Source: a virus. Taken from it: 64,000 nt of DNA. The first letter of the stretch is position 1, and each line of letters starts with the position of its first letter. This document shows, piece by piece, positions 13,904-21,973 of this stretch. The notes under the pieces were generated by a model, which saw only the letters and a program-made list of their open reading frames with translations, was not told the DNA's origin and did not search any database. The stretch lies in the IMG/VR virus record IMGVR_UViG_3300030106_001122, positions 1-64,000 of that record, one strand, 5' to 3'. The position numbers and the translations under genes are program-made.

Positions 13904-14755
13904 TTATGCGTTAGTTCCAAATATGCAATACTCAACTACAGGTGAATCTGAAGCTGAAGTATATGCCATTAAATTATCGTTAGAGGTGACTGGTATATAA
14001 GCAAACTGCCCACCTCTTATTTCCATAAAATCAGTTGCTAAAGTATTATCCCAATATAGGTAAATTATATTATCAGTAGCATGATATGTCTCTTCATTTC
14101 TTATGTATAAAATAGCTGGAGATGAAAACTCGCCTTTGTTTAATATAGTTATATGATCTTGTAAGCTATTAGTATTAGCGTGTAGAATCGAAAACGTAGA
14201 GTTCTTACTGTCTACAAAAGGAGGTGCTGATGAATCTCTATTTGTTAAAGTCGTACTCTGAGGCCCATCAGCCGCGCCAGCAGGAGTTGTAGCTACAATT
14301 GATCCGTTATGACCGTTAGCATGATTAATAGCTGTAGCTAGTAAAGCTAGTATAGCATTTTCAGTTAGTCCATCCGTAACATCAATTGCAACACCGTTAA
14401 CTAGTTCAAGCCTACTTAAAGCTGTTAACGTACCCGCTCCAATATCAGAACCAGCTACTAATATATCTCCAGTAGCGACACTTGTATTTTCACCGTCCAC
14501 AAAGACATACCTCTTCTTTAAACCATGGTTATCCATAATGTCTATATATTGACCTTCATGAGTACCAGCATCAGCAACAGCAAGATCACCGTCAGTAATA
14601 AATATCTGACAAGTTTTTGATGTTGATGTAACATGTGTTTGTGCTAAACCAGACGTATGCGCTCCGCTAAATGTAGTGCTTTGTGATACGTTTAATGCTA
14701 AACCGAAATCCGTTGCACTACCTACTAATGATATTTGCGAGGTTAATGTTCCCAT
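13904..14755 (-). CDS. Structural protein paralogue 3, with insertion
   Basis: A 283-residue family member: TLTSQISLVGSATDFGLALN at the start, then ILYIRNEETYH, GGQFAYIPVT and VVEYCIFG at the end, matching the smaller siblings. An extra section of about 110 residues (residues 45-160), which includes QYIDIMDNHGLKKRYVF and ENAILALLATAINH, is absent from them; it resembles repetitive phage head/fibre modules. Upstream is a 70-base gap with a weak match to the late promoter motif. Confidence 0.68.
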   Translation of the reverse strand: MGTLTSQISLVGSATDFGLALNVSQSTTFSGAHTSGLAQTHVTSTSKTCQIFITDGDLAVADAGTHEGQYIDIMDNHGLKKRYVFVDGENTSVATGDILVAGSDIGAGTLTALSRLELVNGVAIDVTDGLTENAILALLATAINHANGHNGSIVATTPAGAADGPQSTTLTNRDSSAPPFVDSKNSTFSILHANTNSLQDHITILNKGEFSSPAILYIRNEETYHATDNIIYLYWDNTLATDFMEIRGGQFAYIPVTSNDNLMAYTSASDSPVVEYCIFGTNA

Positions 14756-14825
14756 TTTGTAATTATTTCTTTAATACGTAATTGCCACTAAGTAATATCA
14801 TTACATAGTTTTTAGTTAATCTACT

Positions 14826-15284
14826 TTAAATATCAGCCACCTTATAAGCTGTGTCTCCATCACTGTCTTTGTAGGCTTCTAATATTTGTTTTCTATTTTT
14901 ACCGTTTGATTTTAATGATATGTGAATCCAAGCATAATCAAACTCGTTTATCATTTGATCAAACTCTATCTCTTCTTTGATAACCCAGTCGTATATTTCT
15001 TTATTACACATCTCGCCTTTTTTGAAAAACTGAATATCAACAGCTTGACCTTTACAATGCTGGCTCTTGCTCGAACCACCAATGGCTCTATTAAGTGCCG
15101 GGGAACGGTAACCACTACTAATCCTAATAGGACCAAGAGCGTTACGCATAGGCTGTATAAGATCTCTAATAAGGATTTGCATATTATTAAGGTGTTCTTT
15201 ATCCGGCGCATTTTTTATACCTAATCGTTTAGCTGTATTACTTTTTGTTATCTCTGATAACGTAAAATTCTTACTTAGTCTCAT
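14826..15284 (-). CDS. Endolysin: peptidase M15-type D,D-carboxypeptidase/endopeptidase
   Basis: A 152-residue zinc peptidase that would cut peptidoglycan peptides at lysis. Visible: LSEITKSNTAKRLGI (substrate-side helix), SGYRSPALN at 57-65, SKSQHCKGQAVDI with zinc ligands His76 and Asp83, and WIHIS with His121. This is the M15A/PF08291 layout. No signal peptide, so release would need a holin; a 3TM-type holin candidate is at 62443 and small membrane proteins are at 18347 and 22564. Its start overlaps the upstream stop by one base. Confidence 0.9.
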   Translation of the reverse strand: MRLSKNFTLSEITKSNTAKRLGIKNAPDKEHLNNMQILIRDLIQPMRNALGPIRISSGYRSPALNRAIGGSSKSQHCKGQAVDIQFFKKGEMCNKEIYDWVIKEEIEFDQMINEFDYAWIHISLKSNGKNRKQILEAYKDSDGDTAYKVADI

Positions 15285-15640
15285 TAATTTATTCTTACCG
15301 TTAATAATGGGTTAGTACCTGTGTTAGATACAACTAGTTTGTGTGTGTTTACGTTTAAAGAAAATGGATCATCTAAAACTAAAGTCACTCCAACTGGTAT
15401 TTCAACTTTTGCGTTCGTTTGAGTACCACCTAATAAATGAAAGTGTTTATTAGCATCGCTACCTATCAATACGTCTTGAAATAATTTAACATAAGCAGCA
15501 TTATCACTAGCGTTTGTTATACTTATTTTAGATATAGTAACTATATTGGTACCTCTCAAGTTAGTAGTACTATTTATAGAATAATCACTAGCTTTAGCTA
15601 TTTCAGTATCAGTTTCACTCACTATTGTATAATGCCTCAT
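15284..15640 (-). CDS. Hypothetical virion-associated protein
   Basis: A 118-residue beta-rich protein: RHYTIVSETDTEIAKASDYS, then VTISKISITNASDNAAYVKLF, and HLLGGTQTNAKVEIPVGVTLVLDDPF. The pattern of a repeated small strand module with a 'local-constraint' loop is typical of phage fibre-tip or decoration proteins. No Cys, no signal. It is packed between a small coiled-coil protein and the endolysin. No family name can be given. Confidence 0.62.
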   Translation of the reverse strand: MRHYTIVSETDTEIAKASDYSINSTTNLRGTNIVTISKISITNASDNAAYVKLFQDVLIGSDANKHFHLLGGTQTNAKVEIPVGVTLVLDDPFSLNVNTHKLVVSNTGTNPLLTVRIN

Positions 15641-15641
15641 A

Positions 15642-15935
15642 TTATGCTACGCTTACTATTCCTCTGTTATTCCATAATGTACCAGAGGACAACCCTCTAT
15701 TACTTGTAGGTAAACTACCTCCACCTGCATCAACTAAAAGTTCTGCACTAACTATATATCTACGTAGCTCGTCTATATCATTTTGCATTAACTGCAATTG
15801 ATGCAGTATAGCGGCTTCACCTTCAAAGTCAGCTAAGTCTAAGTGTTTATTATTAGTGTAACTAGTACTCATAGCTGTTAAATCACTACCAGTTTTATTG
15901 TGTATTCTACCTGCTTCTTTACTTGCTAATGCCAT
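15642..15935 (-). CDS. Small fibre-associated protein with helix and SGTLWNNRGIV tail
   Basis: A 97-residue protein: an N-terminal section with DLTAMSTSYTNNKHLDLADF, a central heptad-like helix (ILHQLQLMQNDIDELRRYI) and a C-terminal SGTLWNNRGIVSVA. The latter resembles the tlW.d.G.l.i motif that ends many phage fibre chaperone-less tips. It lies one base downstream of the trimeric-fibre-like gene. Role as fibre or fibre assembly partner is inferred. Confidence 0.6.
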   Translation of the reverse strand: MALASKEAGRIHNKTGSDLTAMSTSYTNNKHLDLADFEGEAAILHQLQLMQNDIDELRRYIVSAELLVDAGGGSLPTSNRGLSSGTLWNNRGIVSVA

Positions 15936-15936
15936 A

Positions 15937-17448
15937 TTATATTTTTGCTATAGTTAATTTACCTCCGTATACTTCTTCACCAGATGCTTGTGCCAACTCT
16001 ATTAATATATAATTAGTAGCGTCAGAGTTAACATCAGTAATATTTATTTGTGTACCAATATTACCAGTACCTTTACTTGTCACGGTCTTACTGTTAATAT
16101 CAGCTTCATAAACAGTAACAGCAGATGTTGCACTACCGTAAATGTCTACATGAGTAGCTTTAAAACCTACAGGTATATCTACATAAGCATAAAGCTTTGC
16201 TGTACTATGAGATTCTAACCATCTATCACTACTTGTATCATCTATCATTGCTGGTCTACCAACATCATCCGGCATAAAATCACTTGGTAATATTTTTACA
16301 TACGTTATACCAGGTAAAATATTACCAGTTACGTCTAAATCTCCACCAACATTTACATCATTATTAAACTGTGAAGTTCCAGCGGCAACGTAAAGAGCAT
16401 AAGGATTAGTAATGGTTTGATTTGTACTTGCTACTGGTTCTCCTTTTATATAAACTGTATAAGCATTTGTGGTTGTAACACTTGAGTTTGTAGCCATCAG
16501 TCTAGGGTTTTCAACCATTACATGAGCGAAAGAAACAGCTGTTCCCGAAGCAGACGTACTTCCATCTGTTATATCCATAGCGTCAATGTGTAATGCAACA
16601 CCGTCGCTGCCAGCTGTTACAGTGTTATTACTGTTTAGTGTCATTCTTTTTCCAAAACTTGTTTCTCCAGAAAAAGTTTTTTGTCCAGTAAATGTTTGAA
16701 CACCAGTAAGGTGTGCAGTATCGGAATCTAAATAAGCGCTATCTATAACACTACCTTGCCAAGTACCACTACTGATTGTACCTACTGTAGTTAAATTAGA
16801 ACAAGTTGTTATTGCCGCTTGTGTACCACTTGTTACCGTAGCTGATGTACCTGAAGCATTACCTGTTACGTTACCCGTTATAGCTCCTGTAACGTCTAAG
16901 TTGTTTGGTATTACAACATCACCATCAGTATCTATTTTTAAACTAGTCTGATTATTTTGACCAATACAAACGTTATGATTACCTGAGCTGTTGATAAAAA
17001 CATCTCCGTCAGCGGTTCCAATAATACCACCGTTAGTGGCATTTGAAACACCCACCAATAAAGTGTTATTGTCGTTAACCATAGCTAGTTCAGACATGCT
17101 ATCAGTATTAATACCAATAGTTAATCTTGGTGGATCATACTTTAAAGACTGCTCAGCGTTTATAGCATCAGCACCGGTGGCAGTTAAAACCCTATTGTCA
17201 ACACCGTTAGTCATAAAATCAGAGACATCTACAGACAAAGAAACATCACCACTATCACCGCCACCATCTAAACCGGTACCCGCAGTAACACTAGTAATGT
17301 CACCCGTAGAAACGTCTTGTTTGTATAGCTTACCATCAGAATCTATACCTACAACATGATCTTGCGCTGACTCAGTTACGTTTTCTAAATATACATCATT
17401 ACGAAACCTAGATATAAAATCCCATATATGTTGCCCTATCCATTTCAA
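15937..17448 (-). CDS. Tail fibre-like protein
   Basis: A 503-residue protein. The first 20 residues (MKWIGQHIWDFISRFRNDVY) form a conserved opening seen in fibre-like proteins of many marine phages. It is followed by LENVTESAQDHVVGIDSDG, Gly/Ser/Thr-rich repeats (AGTGLDGGGDSGDVSLSVD), a VTGNASGTSATVTSGTQAAI stretch typical of trimeric fibres, and a C-terminal beta domain. It overlaps the next gene by four bases. No C-terminal chaperone domain or enzymatic motif is visible. Adhesion role is inferred from composition and context. Confidence 0.75.
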   Translation of the reverse strand: MKWIGQHIWDFISRFRNDVYLENVTESAQDHVVGIDSDGKLYKQDVSTGDITSVTAGTGLDGGGDSGDVSLSVDVSDFMTNGVDNRVLTATGADAINAEQSLKYDPPRLTIGINTDSMSELAMVNDNNTLLVGVSNATNGGIIGTADGDVFINSSGNHNVCIGQNNQTSLKIDTDGDVVIPNNLDVTGAITGNVTGNASGTSATVTSGTQAAITTCSNLTTVGTISSGTWQGSVIDSAYLDSDTAHLTGVQTFTGQKTFSGETSFGKRMTLNSNNTVTAGSDGVALHIDAMDITDGSTSASGTAVSFAHVMVENPRLMATNSSVTTTNAYTVYIKGEPVASTNQTITNPYALYVAAGTSQFNNDVNVGGDLDVTGNILPGITYVKILPSDFMPDDVGRPAMIDDTSSDRWLESHSTAKLYAYVDIPVGFKATHVDIYGSATSAVTVYEADINSKTVTSKGTGNIGTQINITDVNSDATNYILIELAQASGEEVYGGKLTIAKI

Positions 17449-17690
17449 TATTTGTAAGTGTTTATAGGCCTTTCTATTGTATCAACGAAAACCTCTCTTT
17501 CTCTTATACCATCATCTGCCATCATACGCATTCTCCAACCTAAAGTTGGTTGGTAGAAAAACGAATTACTAATACGTCGCCAAGACAAATCATAATACTT
17601 ATATTTAACAGTGTCCACTATGTGACTTGTTTGTGCCGCGGCAATAGCGCTTAGCATAAATAATGCTATAGTAATTATTTTCTTTTTCAT
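17445..17690 (-). CDS. Small exported protein (signal peptide, Q-rule)
   Basis: An 81-residue protein with a clear signal peptide (KKKIITIALFMLSAIAAA) and predicted cleavage before Gln20 (AAA|Q). The mature part of about 60 residues is rich in Arg and aromatic residues (YYDLSWRRISNSFFYQPTLG, RMRMMADDGIRERE); no domain recognised. Predicted periplasmic or surface. It is the downstream end of a run of exported proteins. Confidence 0.7.
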   Translation of the reverse strand: MKKKIITIALFMLSAIAAAQTSHIVDTVKYKYYDLSWRRISNSFFYQPTLGWRMRMMADDGIREREVFVDTIERPINTYKY

Positions 17691-17703
17691 AATTTAATTT
17701 AAT

Positions 17704-18042
17704 TTAAAATGCTTCCATTGTAATTTCATCTATAGAGTCTTGCACTTCTTTTCTTGTAGCCTCCATAGTCATCATTATATTCGCTTGAAACCTTTTAGCC
17801 TCTTCGTTGTTATTAAAAACAACTAGCGTGGGAACTACCACTATTTTGTATTCACTTGACCATCTTGAGTCCGCGGCTATATCCACTCTTTCAACCTCAC
17901 AATCCGTTAACTTAGATAACCATTGTACTTCGTTGGCTTTATTAAAGCTAGCATTAAACTCTACAACAACTAAACCTTCAGGAAAGTCTTGAGCAAAGCA
18001 CGTAGTGGTTAGTATTGACAGTAGTAAAATTAATTTCTTCAT
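17704..18042 (-). CDS. Exported thioredoxin-fold protein lacking CxxC
   Basis: A 112-residue protein with signal peptide (KKLILLLSILTTTCFA|Q18). The mature part follows thioredoxin order: VVVEFNASFNKANEVQW where WAxWCGPC would stand, then CEVERVDIAADSRWSSEY, then VVVPTLVVFNNNEEAKRF with the cis-Pro motif VPT. The redox CxxC is replaced by NASFNKAN, so it cannot act as a normal oxidoreductase and probably binds a protein or lipid in the periplasm. It overlaps the next gene by four bases. Confidence 0.72.
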   Translation of the reverse strand: MKKLILLLSILTTTCFAQDFPEGLVVVEFNASFNKANEVQWLSKLTDCEVERVDIAADSRWSSEYKIVVVPTLVVFNNNEEAKRFQANIMMTMEATRKEVQDSIDEITMEAF

Positions 18043-18341
18043 AATGTTATTCTAATTGTTACAACACCAAGACTAGCACCGACTACATCAGCAGCTATAT
18101 CGTTAATATCTGGGTGACCGTGTTTTATATCGTGAATCTCTTTAGCTACACCTATTAAAACTGAAACACCAAATCCGTATAGCAAAGATTTTTTCTTATC
18201 ATTTGTTTTATCGTAAACTAAAGCCGCAACACTAGAGCTTATAACATAACAACCACCAGCGTGTAGTAATTTATCTTGCTGCACGACCTGAGCACTTACT
18301 ATATTTGTTATCATAAAAAATATAATGAGTGCTTTTATCAT
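18039..18341 (-). CDS. Exported membrane protein, YfiM/DUF2279-like
   Basis: A 100-residue protein with signal peptide (IKALIIFFMITNIVSA|Q18), then QDKLLHAGGCYVISSSVAAL, GFGVSVLIGVAKEIHDIKHG and DINDIAADVVGASLGVV. The DKxxHaxxxY, KExxD and DxxaDxxGa motifs match the YfiM/DUF2279 group of small periplasmic/inner-membrane proteins of unknown role. One or two hydrophobic segments remain after cleavage. Predicted envelope location; role in lysis or exclusion is conjecture. Confidence 0.68.
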   Translation of the reverse strand: MIKALIIFFMITNIVSAQVVQQDKLLHAGGCYVISSSVAALVYDKTNDKKKSLLYGFGVSVLIGVAKEIHDIKHGHPDINDIAADVVGASLGVVTIRITL

Positions 18342-18346
18342 AGTTG

Positions 18347-18631
18347 CTACTTTAGTTTATCAATTTTCTCTTCTACTCTAATCATTTGATCCTTAATCTC
18401 TTTAACGTCTTCTTGAGTTGACATAATTGTCTGCCTTATTAACTGATCTTTCATGTCATACTCCATACGGGTTATTTCCGGATCGGGAGGTAAAGGTAGT
18501 TCTTTTGCTTCTGTTATATCTGATTGTAATGTAAACCACATACCTACCAGCGTAAATATTAAAACTGCTATGCCTGCTAAAGTTTTTATACTTAGCTGCA
18601 ATGTTGTATCTTCGTTTAATTCTTTTGCCAT
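18347..18631 (-). CDS. Single-pass membrane protein with coiled coil
   Basis: A 94-residue protein: short polar N-terminus, one membrane helix (IKTLAGIAVLIFTLVGMWFT), a Pro-rich joint (ELPLPPDPEITRMEYD) and a C-terminal helix of heptads (TMSTQEDVKEIKDQMIRVEE). The layout is that of a membrane-anchored coiled coil and fits an inner-membrane spanin-like or holin-assisting protein, though no lipoprotein partner is certain. It lies between exported proteins in the envelope cassette. Confidence 0.65.
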   Translation of the reverse strand: MAKELNEDTTLQLSIKTLAGIAVLIFTLVGMWFTLQSDITEAKELPLPPDPEITRMEYDMKDQLIRQTIMSTQEDVKEIKDQMIRVEEKIDKLK

Positions 18632-18633
18632 GA

Positions 18634-19716
18634 TTAAAATATTACGTAGTTAAGACCAACGCTAAAGTTATGCCAGTCTCTATTCCAATACTTATTGTAT
18701 CTACCTTCTATAAATGTTCCTAAACTTTTATTAAATCTATATCCGAATATAAGACCAATAGAGTAGTCGATCCACTGGCCGTTATTAAACTTATAATAAG
18801 AGTATATGTTGTTAGACTTGATGTGGTAAGGCATTAAGTTGCCCCAGCTATGAAACCAAAAATCTTTTGTAAAGTGGTAATAGTCAAACCCTAACACGGT
18901 AGAATACTCTACAATACTAGACAAAGCGTTACGTTGATTTTGAACGTAATCGTTTATTACCTCAGGTATTATAACCTCTTCCCACACAGCTTGATTATCT
19001 GCTACCAGTGTACCGTCAGGCGCATAGTATAAACCATTAAGTGTAACGTTATAACCTTCTTGTAAAGCTAGATAAGTGTAATGTAATGTTCCATTGTCTA
19101 AAACCCAGTCAGCTAGAGGGTCAAACCCGTATGGCTCAGACAGTCTCTGAACAGCTCCAATATTAAAAGAGAGCTTACCATCATTAATTTGTTTTCTGTA
19201 TCTCTGGGACGCCTCAAAATACTTTATATCAGCAAAACCATCTTGTAGGTACTCTACTTTTGCAACCCAGCTATCTGCAACATACCTTACAAAATGATGT
19301 TGGTTTGTATAGTTAACGCCTAACCGCCTCACAAAGTCAGCTTCAAATAAATATTCAAAGCCATCTACCCGGCCTAATGTTGCGGCGTCTGAGTATGAAT
19401 TTTCAGTACCGTTATAAAATGTTAATGCTCTATTTTCATAACCAAATCTTTTGATCTTTCTAATACCTATAGATACTGTGTAGTCAAAAGGTGTTTGAAT
19501 TATATCTTCCTGTAACTGACCAGAGGTTATAGACCAAACTTGATTATCAGACAATGAAGTCCCGCCGTTAACAGCTGCGTAAAAAGTTGAGTATTTAAGT
19601 ATTCTGCCTTGAGCGTTACACCCTTGAGCAGACATCATAAGAATAAAACTAAATACTATTACTAATCCTACCGCGCTTAAAAGTTCGTATAATAACGAGT
19701 TGTTTTTATTTGTCAT
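18634..19716 (-). CDS. Outer-membrane beta-barrel-like protein
   Basis: A 360-residue protein with an N-terminal hydrophobic signal (residues 8-30) and likely cleavage at CNA|Q36. The mature part alternates polar and aromatic residues in strand-sized units (FEYLFEADFVRRLGVNY, HHFVRYVADSWVAKVEYLQ, LGFDYYHFTKDFWFHSWG, DYSIGLIFGYRF) and ends with strand NFSVGLNYVIF, whose terminal Phe is the outer-membrane assembly signal. An AQGC stretch could be read as a lipobox instead. It overlaps the T9SS protein gene by four bases. A phage-made barrel could block receptors or help envelope rupture. No specific family recognised. Confidence 0.7.
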   Translation of the reverse strand: MTNKNNSLLYELLSAVGLVIVFSFILMMSAQGCNAQGRILKYSTFYAAVNGGTSLSDNQVWSITSGQLQEDIIQTPFDYTVSIGIRKIKRFGYENRALTFYNGTENSYSDAATLGRVDGFEYLFEADFVRRLGVNYTNQHHFVRYVADSWVAKVEYLQDGFADIKYFEASQRYRKQINDGKLSFNIGAVQRLSEPYGFDPLADWVLDNGTLHYTYLALQEGYNVTLNGLYYAPDGTLVADNQAVWEEVIIPEVINDYVQNQRNALSSIVEYSTVLGFDYYHFTKDFWFHSWGNLMPYHIKSNNIYSYYKFNNGQWIDYSIGLIFGYRFNKSLGTFIEGRYNKYWNRDWHNFSVGLNYVIF

Positions 19717-21962
19717 TGCTTAATAACCTGTCTTGTTACTGTATTATTATTACACGTTATAGAAAAGTTGTACACCCCAGATGGTAGGTTAGAAACGTTG
19801 AGCTGATTCAAACCTTTTATGGTGTACCTCTTTTTAACATGCACAACTAGTTTACCACTAGCATCATATACTTTTATTTCTACTTTGTTTTTAGTAAGTA
19901 TATTTAAAACATCTTTTGCTGGTACTGGGTATATAGCTACGTCGTTTGATCTCATTAAGTCCCTAACATCCATGTCGTTATCTTCATAACATTTCCAATA
20001 AAGCTCTTGACATTTCTGATCCCACTCGTTATTACAACAGTATGGATCAACCATTATAACCCAAGCATAACAAGAATCGTTCAACCAGTATGGATCGCCA
20101 GGTTCACCAATACAACCAGCATCGTATAGACATCCACCACTTTCTGTATTTGCAAACACGTCATAGTTGTACGCTGTCGGATCCATACAACCCTCTAGTA
20201 TCTCTACACAAGAGTTATCTTCTGTGTTAGCAAATTCGTTGTAATTAAACGCTAAAGAGTCTAGACATCCATACACTACTGGTATACAACTAAAATCTTC
20301 TGTGTTAGCTTCTTCATTATAATTAAAAGCTTCAGGGTCGGTGCAACCTAACACTGTAATAAAACAAGTACCATTATCTACATTAGCCTGTGGATCGTAG
20401 TTATCAGCAATAGGATCCATACAACCAAAGTATATACAGCTACCATCTTCTACGTTAGCAGCAAAGTTGTAGTTCCAAGCCATGTTATCCATACAGCCAA
20501 CTACAACCGCAACGCATCCACCATCATCAACGTTAGCTAGTGAATCGTAATTAAAAGCTAATTCGTTTGTACAACCATACACTGCTTCAACACAGCTACC
20601 GTCATCTGTGTTAGCTTCAGGTATATAATTTATAGCAGACTCTTCTAGACAACCATATACTTTAGGTATACAGTAATCACCACAGAAAGGTAGTGAGTGA
20701 TACACGTGCCAGAAAGGTGGCGCGTAAGGTTTTAAAGCACCGGCACCGTTTTCTGCAAATGGATATACACCGCCTTGCAGCGTAACATCACCAGCAGAAT
20801 TAATAAGCTTAAATGAGTTGTGCATAGTTTGAAAAGCAACCTCAGCCGGTGGGGTTTGTGGACTAGCTATCTCAAAGTAGTAAACTTTAACTGGTTTATC
20901 TGTTTCTAATATTATATTAAACTGTTGAGAATAAGGACCAGGTCCCATAGTATATGTTCCAAGAATACTATCTTCTTGTACTACACCTATATAACAATCA
21001 CCCCAACCGTCGCCACCATCATCTTCAATTACTAAAGTGTAATTACATACAGGCACTATTTCATTTAACGTAGCTAGTGAATCGTAATTAAAAGCATTAG
21101 GGTTTATACAGCCAAGTGTATGTAAAGTTTCACAACTACCATCATCAAGGTTAGCTTGTGGGTTGAACTCTATATACGTGTTGTTAGTACAACCTTCAAC
21201 TACTGGTATGTCACACTGGTTCAACCATATAGGACCTGAGTAAGCAGCGTTACCAAAATTAGCTTCAGGTAAAGCCCATAACGTATCTAAACTACCGCAA
21301 GGTTCGGCATCGCCTAATATAATTATGTTACCATCAGTACCGCCATTATATAAAGACCCAGCAACACCGTCACCGTACGTATCATTAAGTATTATTTCAA
21401 CCCCAGTTTCTGGTATACATATATCGTATATTATAGTTTGATTAGCCTGCTCGTAATCATACTCACCAGCTACAACGTTATCCACTGGTTGACCATTAGA
21501 TAAATCTGTTATAATCCAACCTGTCTCACCTGGAAACTGATCAAGCGTTAGCTGTAAAATAATTTTGGCCTCTCCGTCAGAGCAACTAACTCCAACACAG
21601 CTGCCATCATCTGCTTCTGCCCAGGGATTATAGTTCGGTGCTTCAGGATCGATGCAACCGAATATTGGATACTCACAACTACCGTCGTTAACAGTAGCCT
21701 CTGGTACGTAGTTTAAGGCTAACATATCTGTACAACCAAGTACAGTGTCTATGGGTGCTTCACAATCACCTTCATCCCAGTTAAACTCTTCACAGTCAAA
21801 GTAAACGGGTATACCATTGTAAGTGTAAGCACCGTCATCACACCAACCATCACCTAACCAACCTGAAACAGCTGTAACATCTGTACCCAAGCAATCATAC
21901 AAAGTGTCTTGAGCATTTAAGCTACCAGATAAAATAATTAATAGTAAAAGTATTTTTCTCAT
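19713..21962 (-). CDS. Secreted Cys-rich repeat protein with T9SS type A sorting domain
   Basis: A 749-residue exported protein. Signal peptide 1-17 ending LNA|Q18; an LNR-like Cys module (GDGWCDDG, FDCEEFNWDEGDC) at about 25-70; about eleven repeats of the form GCxDxxAxNYNxxAxxDDGSC between about 73 and 635, interrupted by a beta domain near 130-400; a CCNNEWDQKC module near 650; and from about 674 a C-terminal domain (DVAIYPVPAKDVLNI, IKVYDASGKLVV, LPSGVYNFSI, TRQVIKQ) with the layout of the T9SS type A sorting signal. It should be exported by Sec and then moved to the cell surface by the host's T9SS. It lies in a late operon, next to a barrel protein. Confidence 0.85.
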   Translation of the reverse strand: MRKILLLLIILSGSLNAQDTLYDCLGTDVTAVSGWLGDGWCDDGAYTYNGIPVYFDCEEFNWDEGDCEAPIDTVLGCTDMLALNYVPEATVNDGSCEYPIFGCIDPEAPNYNPWAEADDGSCVGVSCSDGEAKIILQLTLDQFPGETGWIITDLSNGQPVDNVVAGEYDYEQANQTIIYDICIPETGVEIILNDTYGDGVAGSLYNGGTDGNIIILGDAEPCGSLDTLWALPEANFGNAAYSGPIWLNQCDIPVVEGCTNNTYIEFNPQANLDDGSCETLHTLGCINPNAFNYDSLATLNEIVPVCNYTLVIEDDGGDGWGDCYIGVVQEDSILGTYTMGPGPYSQQFNIILETDKPVKVYYFEIASPQTPPAEVAFQTMHNSFKLINSAGDVTLQGGVYPFAENGAGALKPYAPPFWHVYHSLPFCGDYCIPKVYGCLEESAINYIPEANTDDGSCVEAVYGCTNELAFNYDSLANVDDGGCVAVVVGCMDNMAWNYNFAANVEDGSCIYFGCMDPIADNYDPQANVDNGTCFITVLGCTDPEAFNYNEEANTEDFSCIPVVYGCLDSLAFNYNEFANTEDNSCVEILEGCMDPTAYNYDVFANTESGGCLYDAGCIGEPGDPYWLNDSCYAWVIMVDPYCCNNEWDQKCQELYWKCYEDNDMDVRDLMRSNDVAIYPVPAKDVLNILTKNKVEIKVYDASGKLVVHVKKRYTIKGLNQLNVSNLPSGVYNFSITCNNNTVTRQVIKQ

Positions 21963-21973
21963 ATATATTTAAT

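Noticed and set aside
18634-19716. Lipoprotein (lipobox AQGC at residues 30-33)
   Set aside because: Residue -3 is Ala rather than Leu and the AQG context is poor; a CNA|Q cleavage agrees with the four other Q-rule proteins in the cassette. Kept as a minor alternative in the entry.
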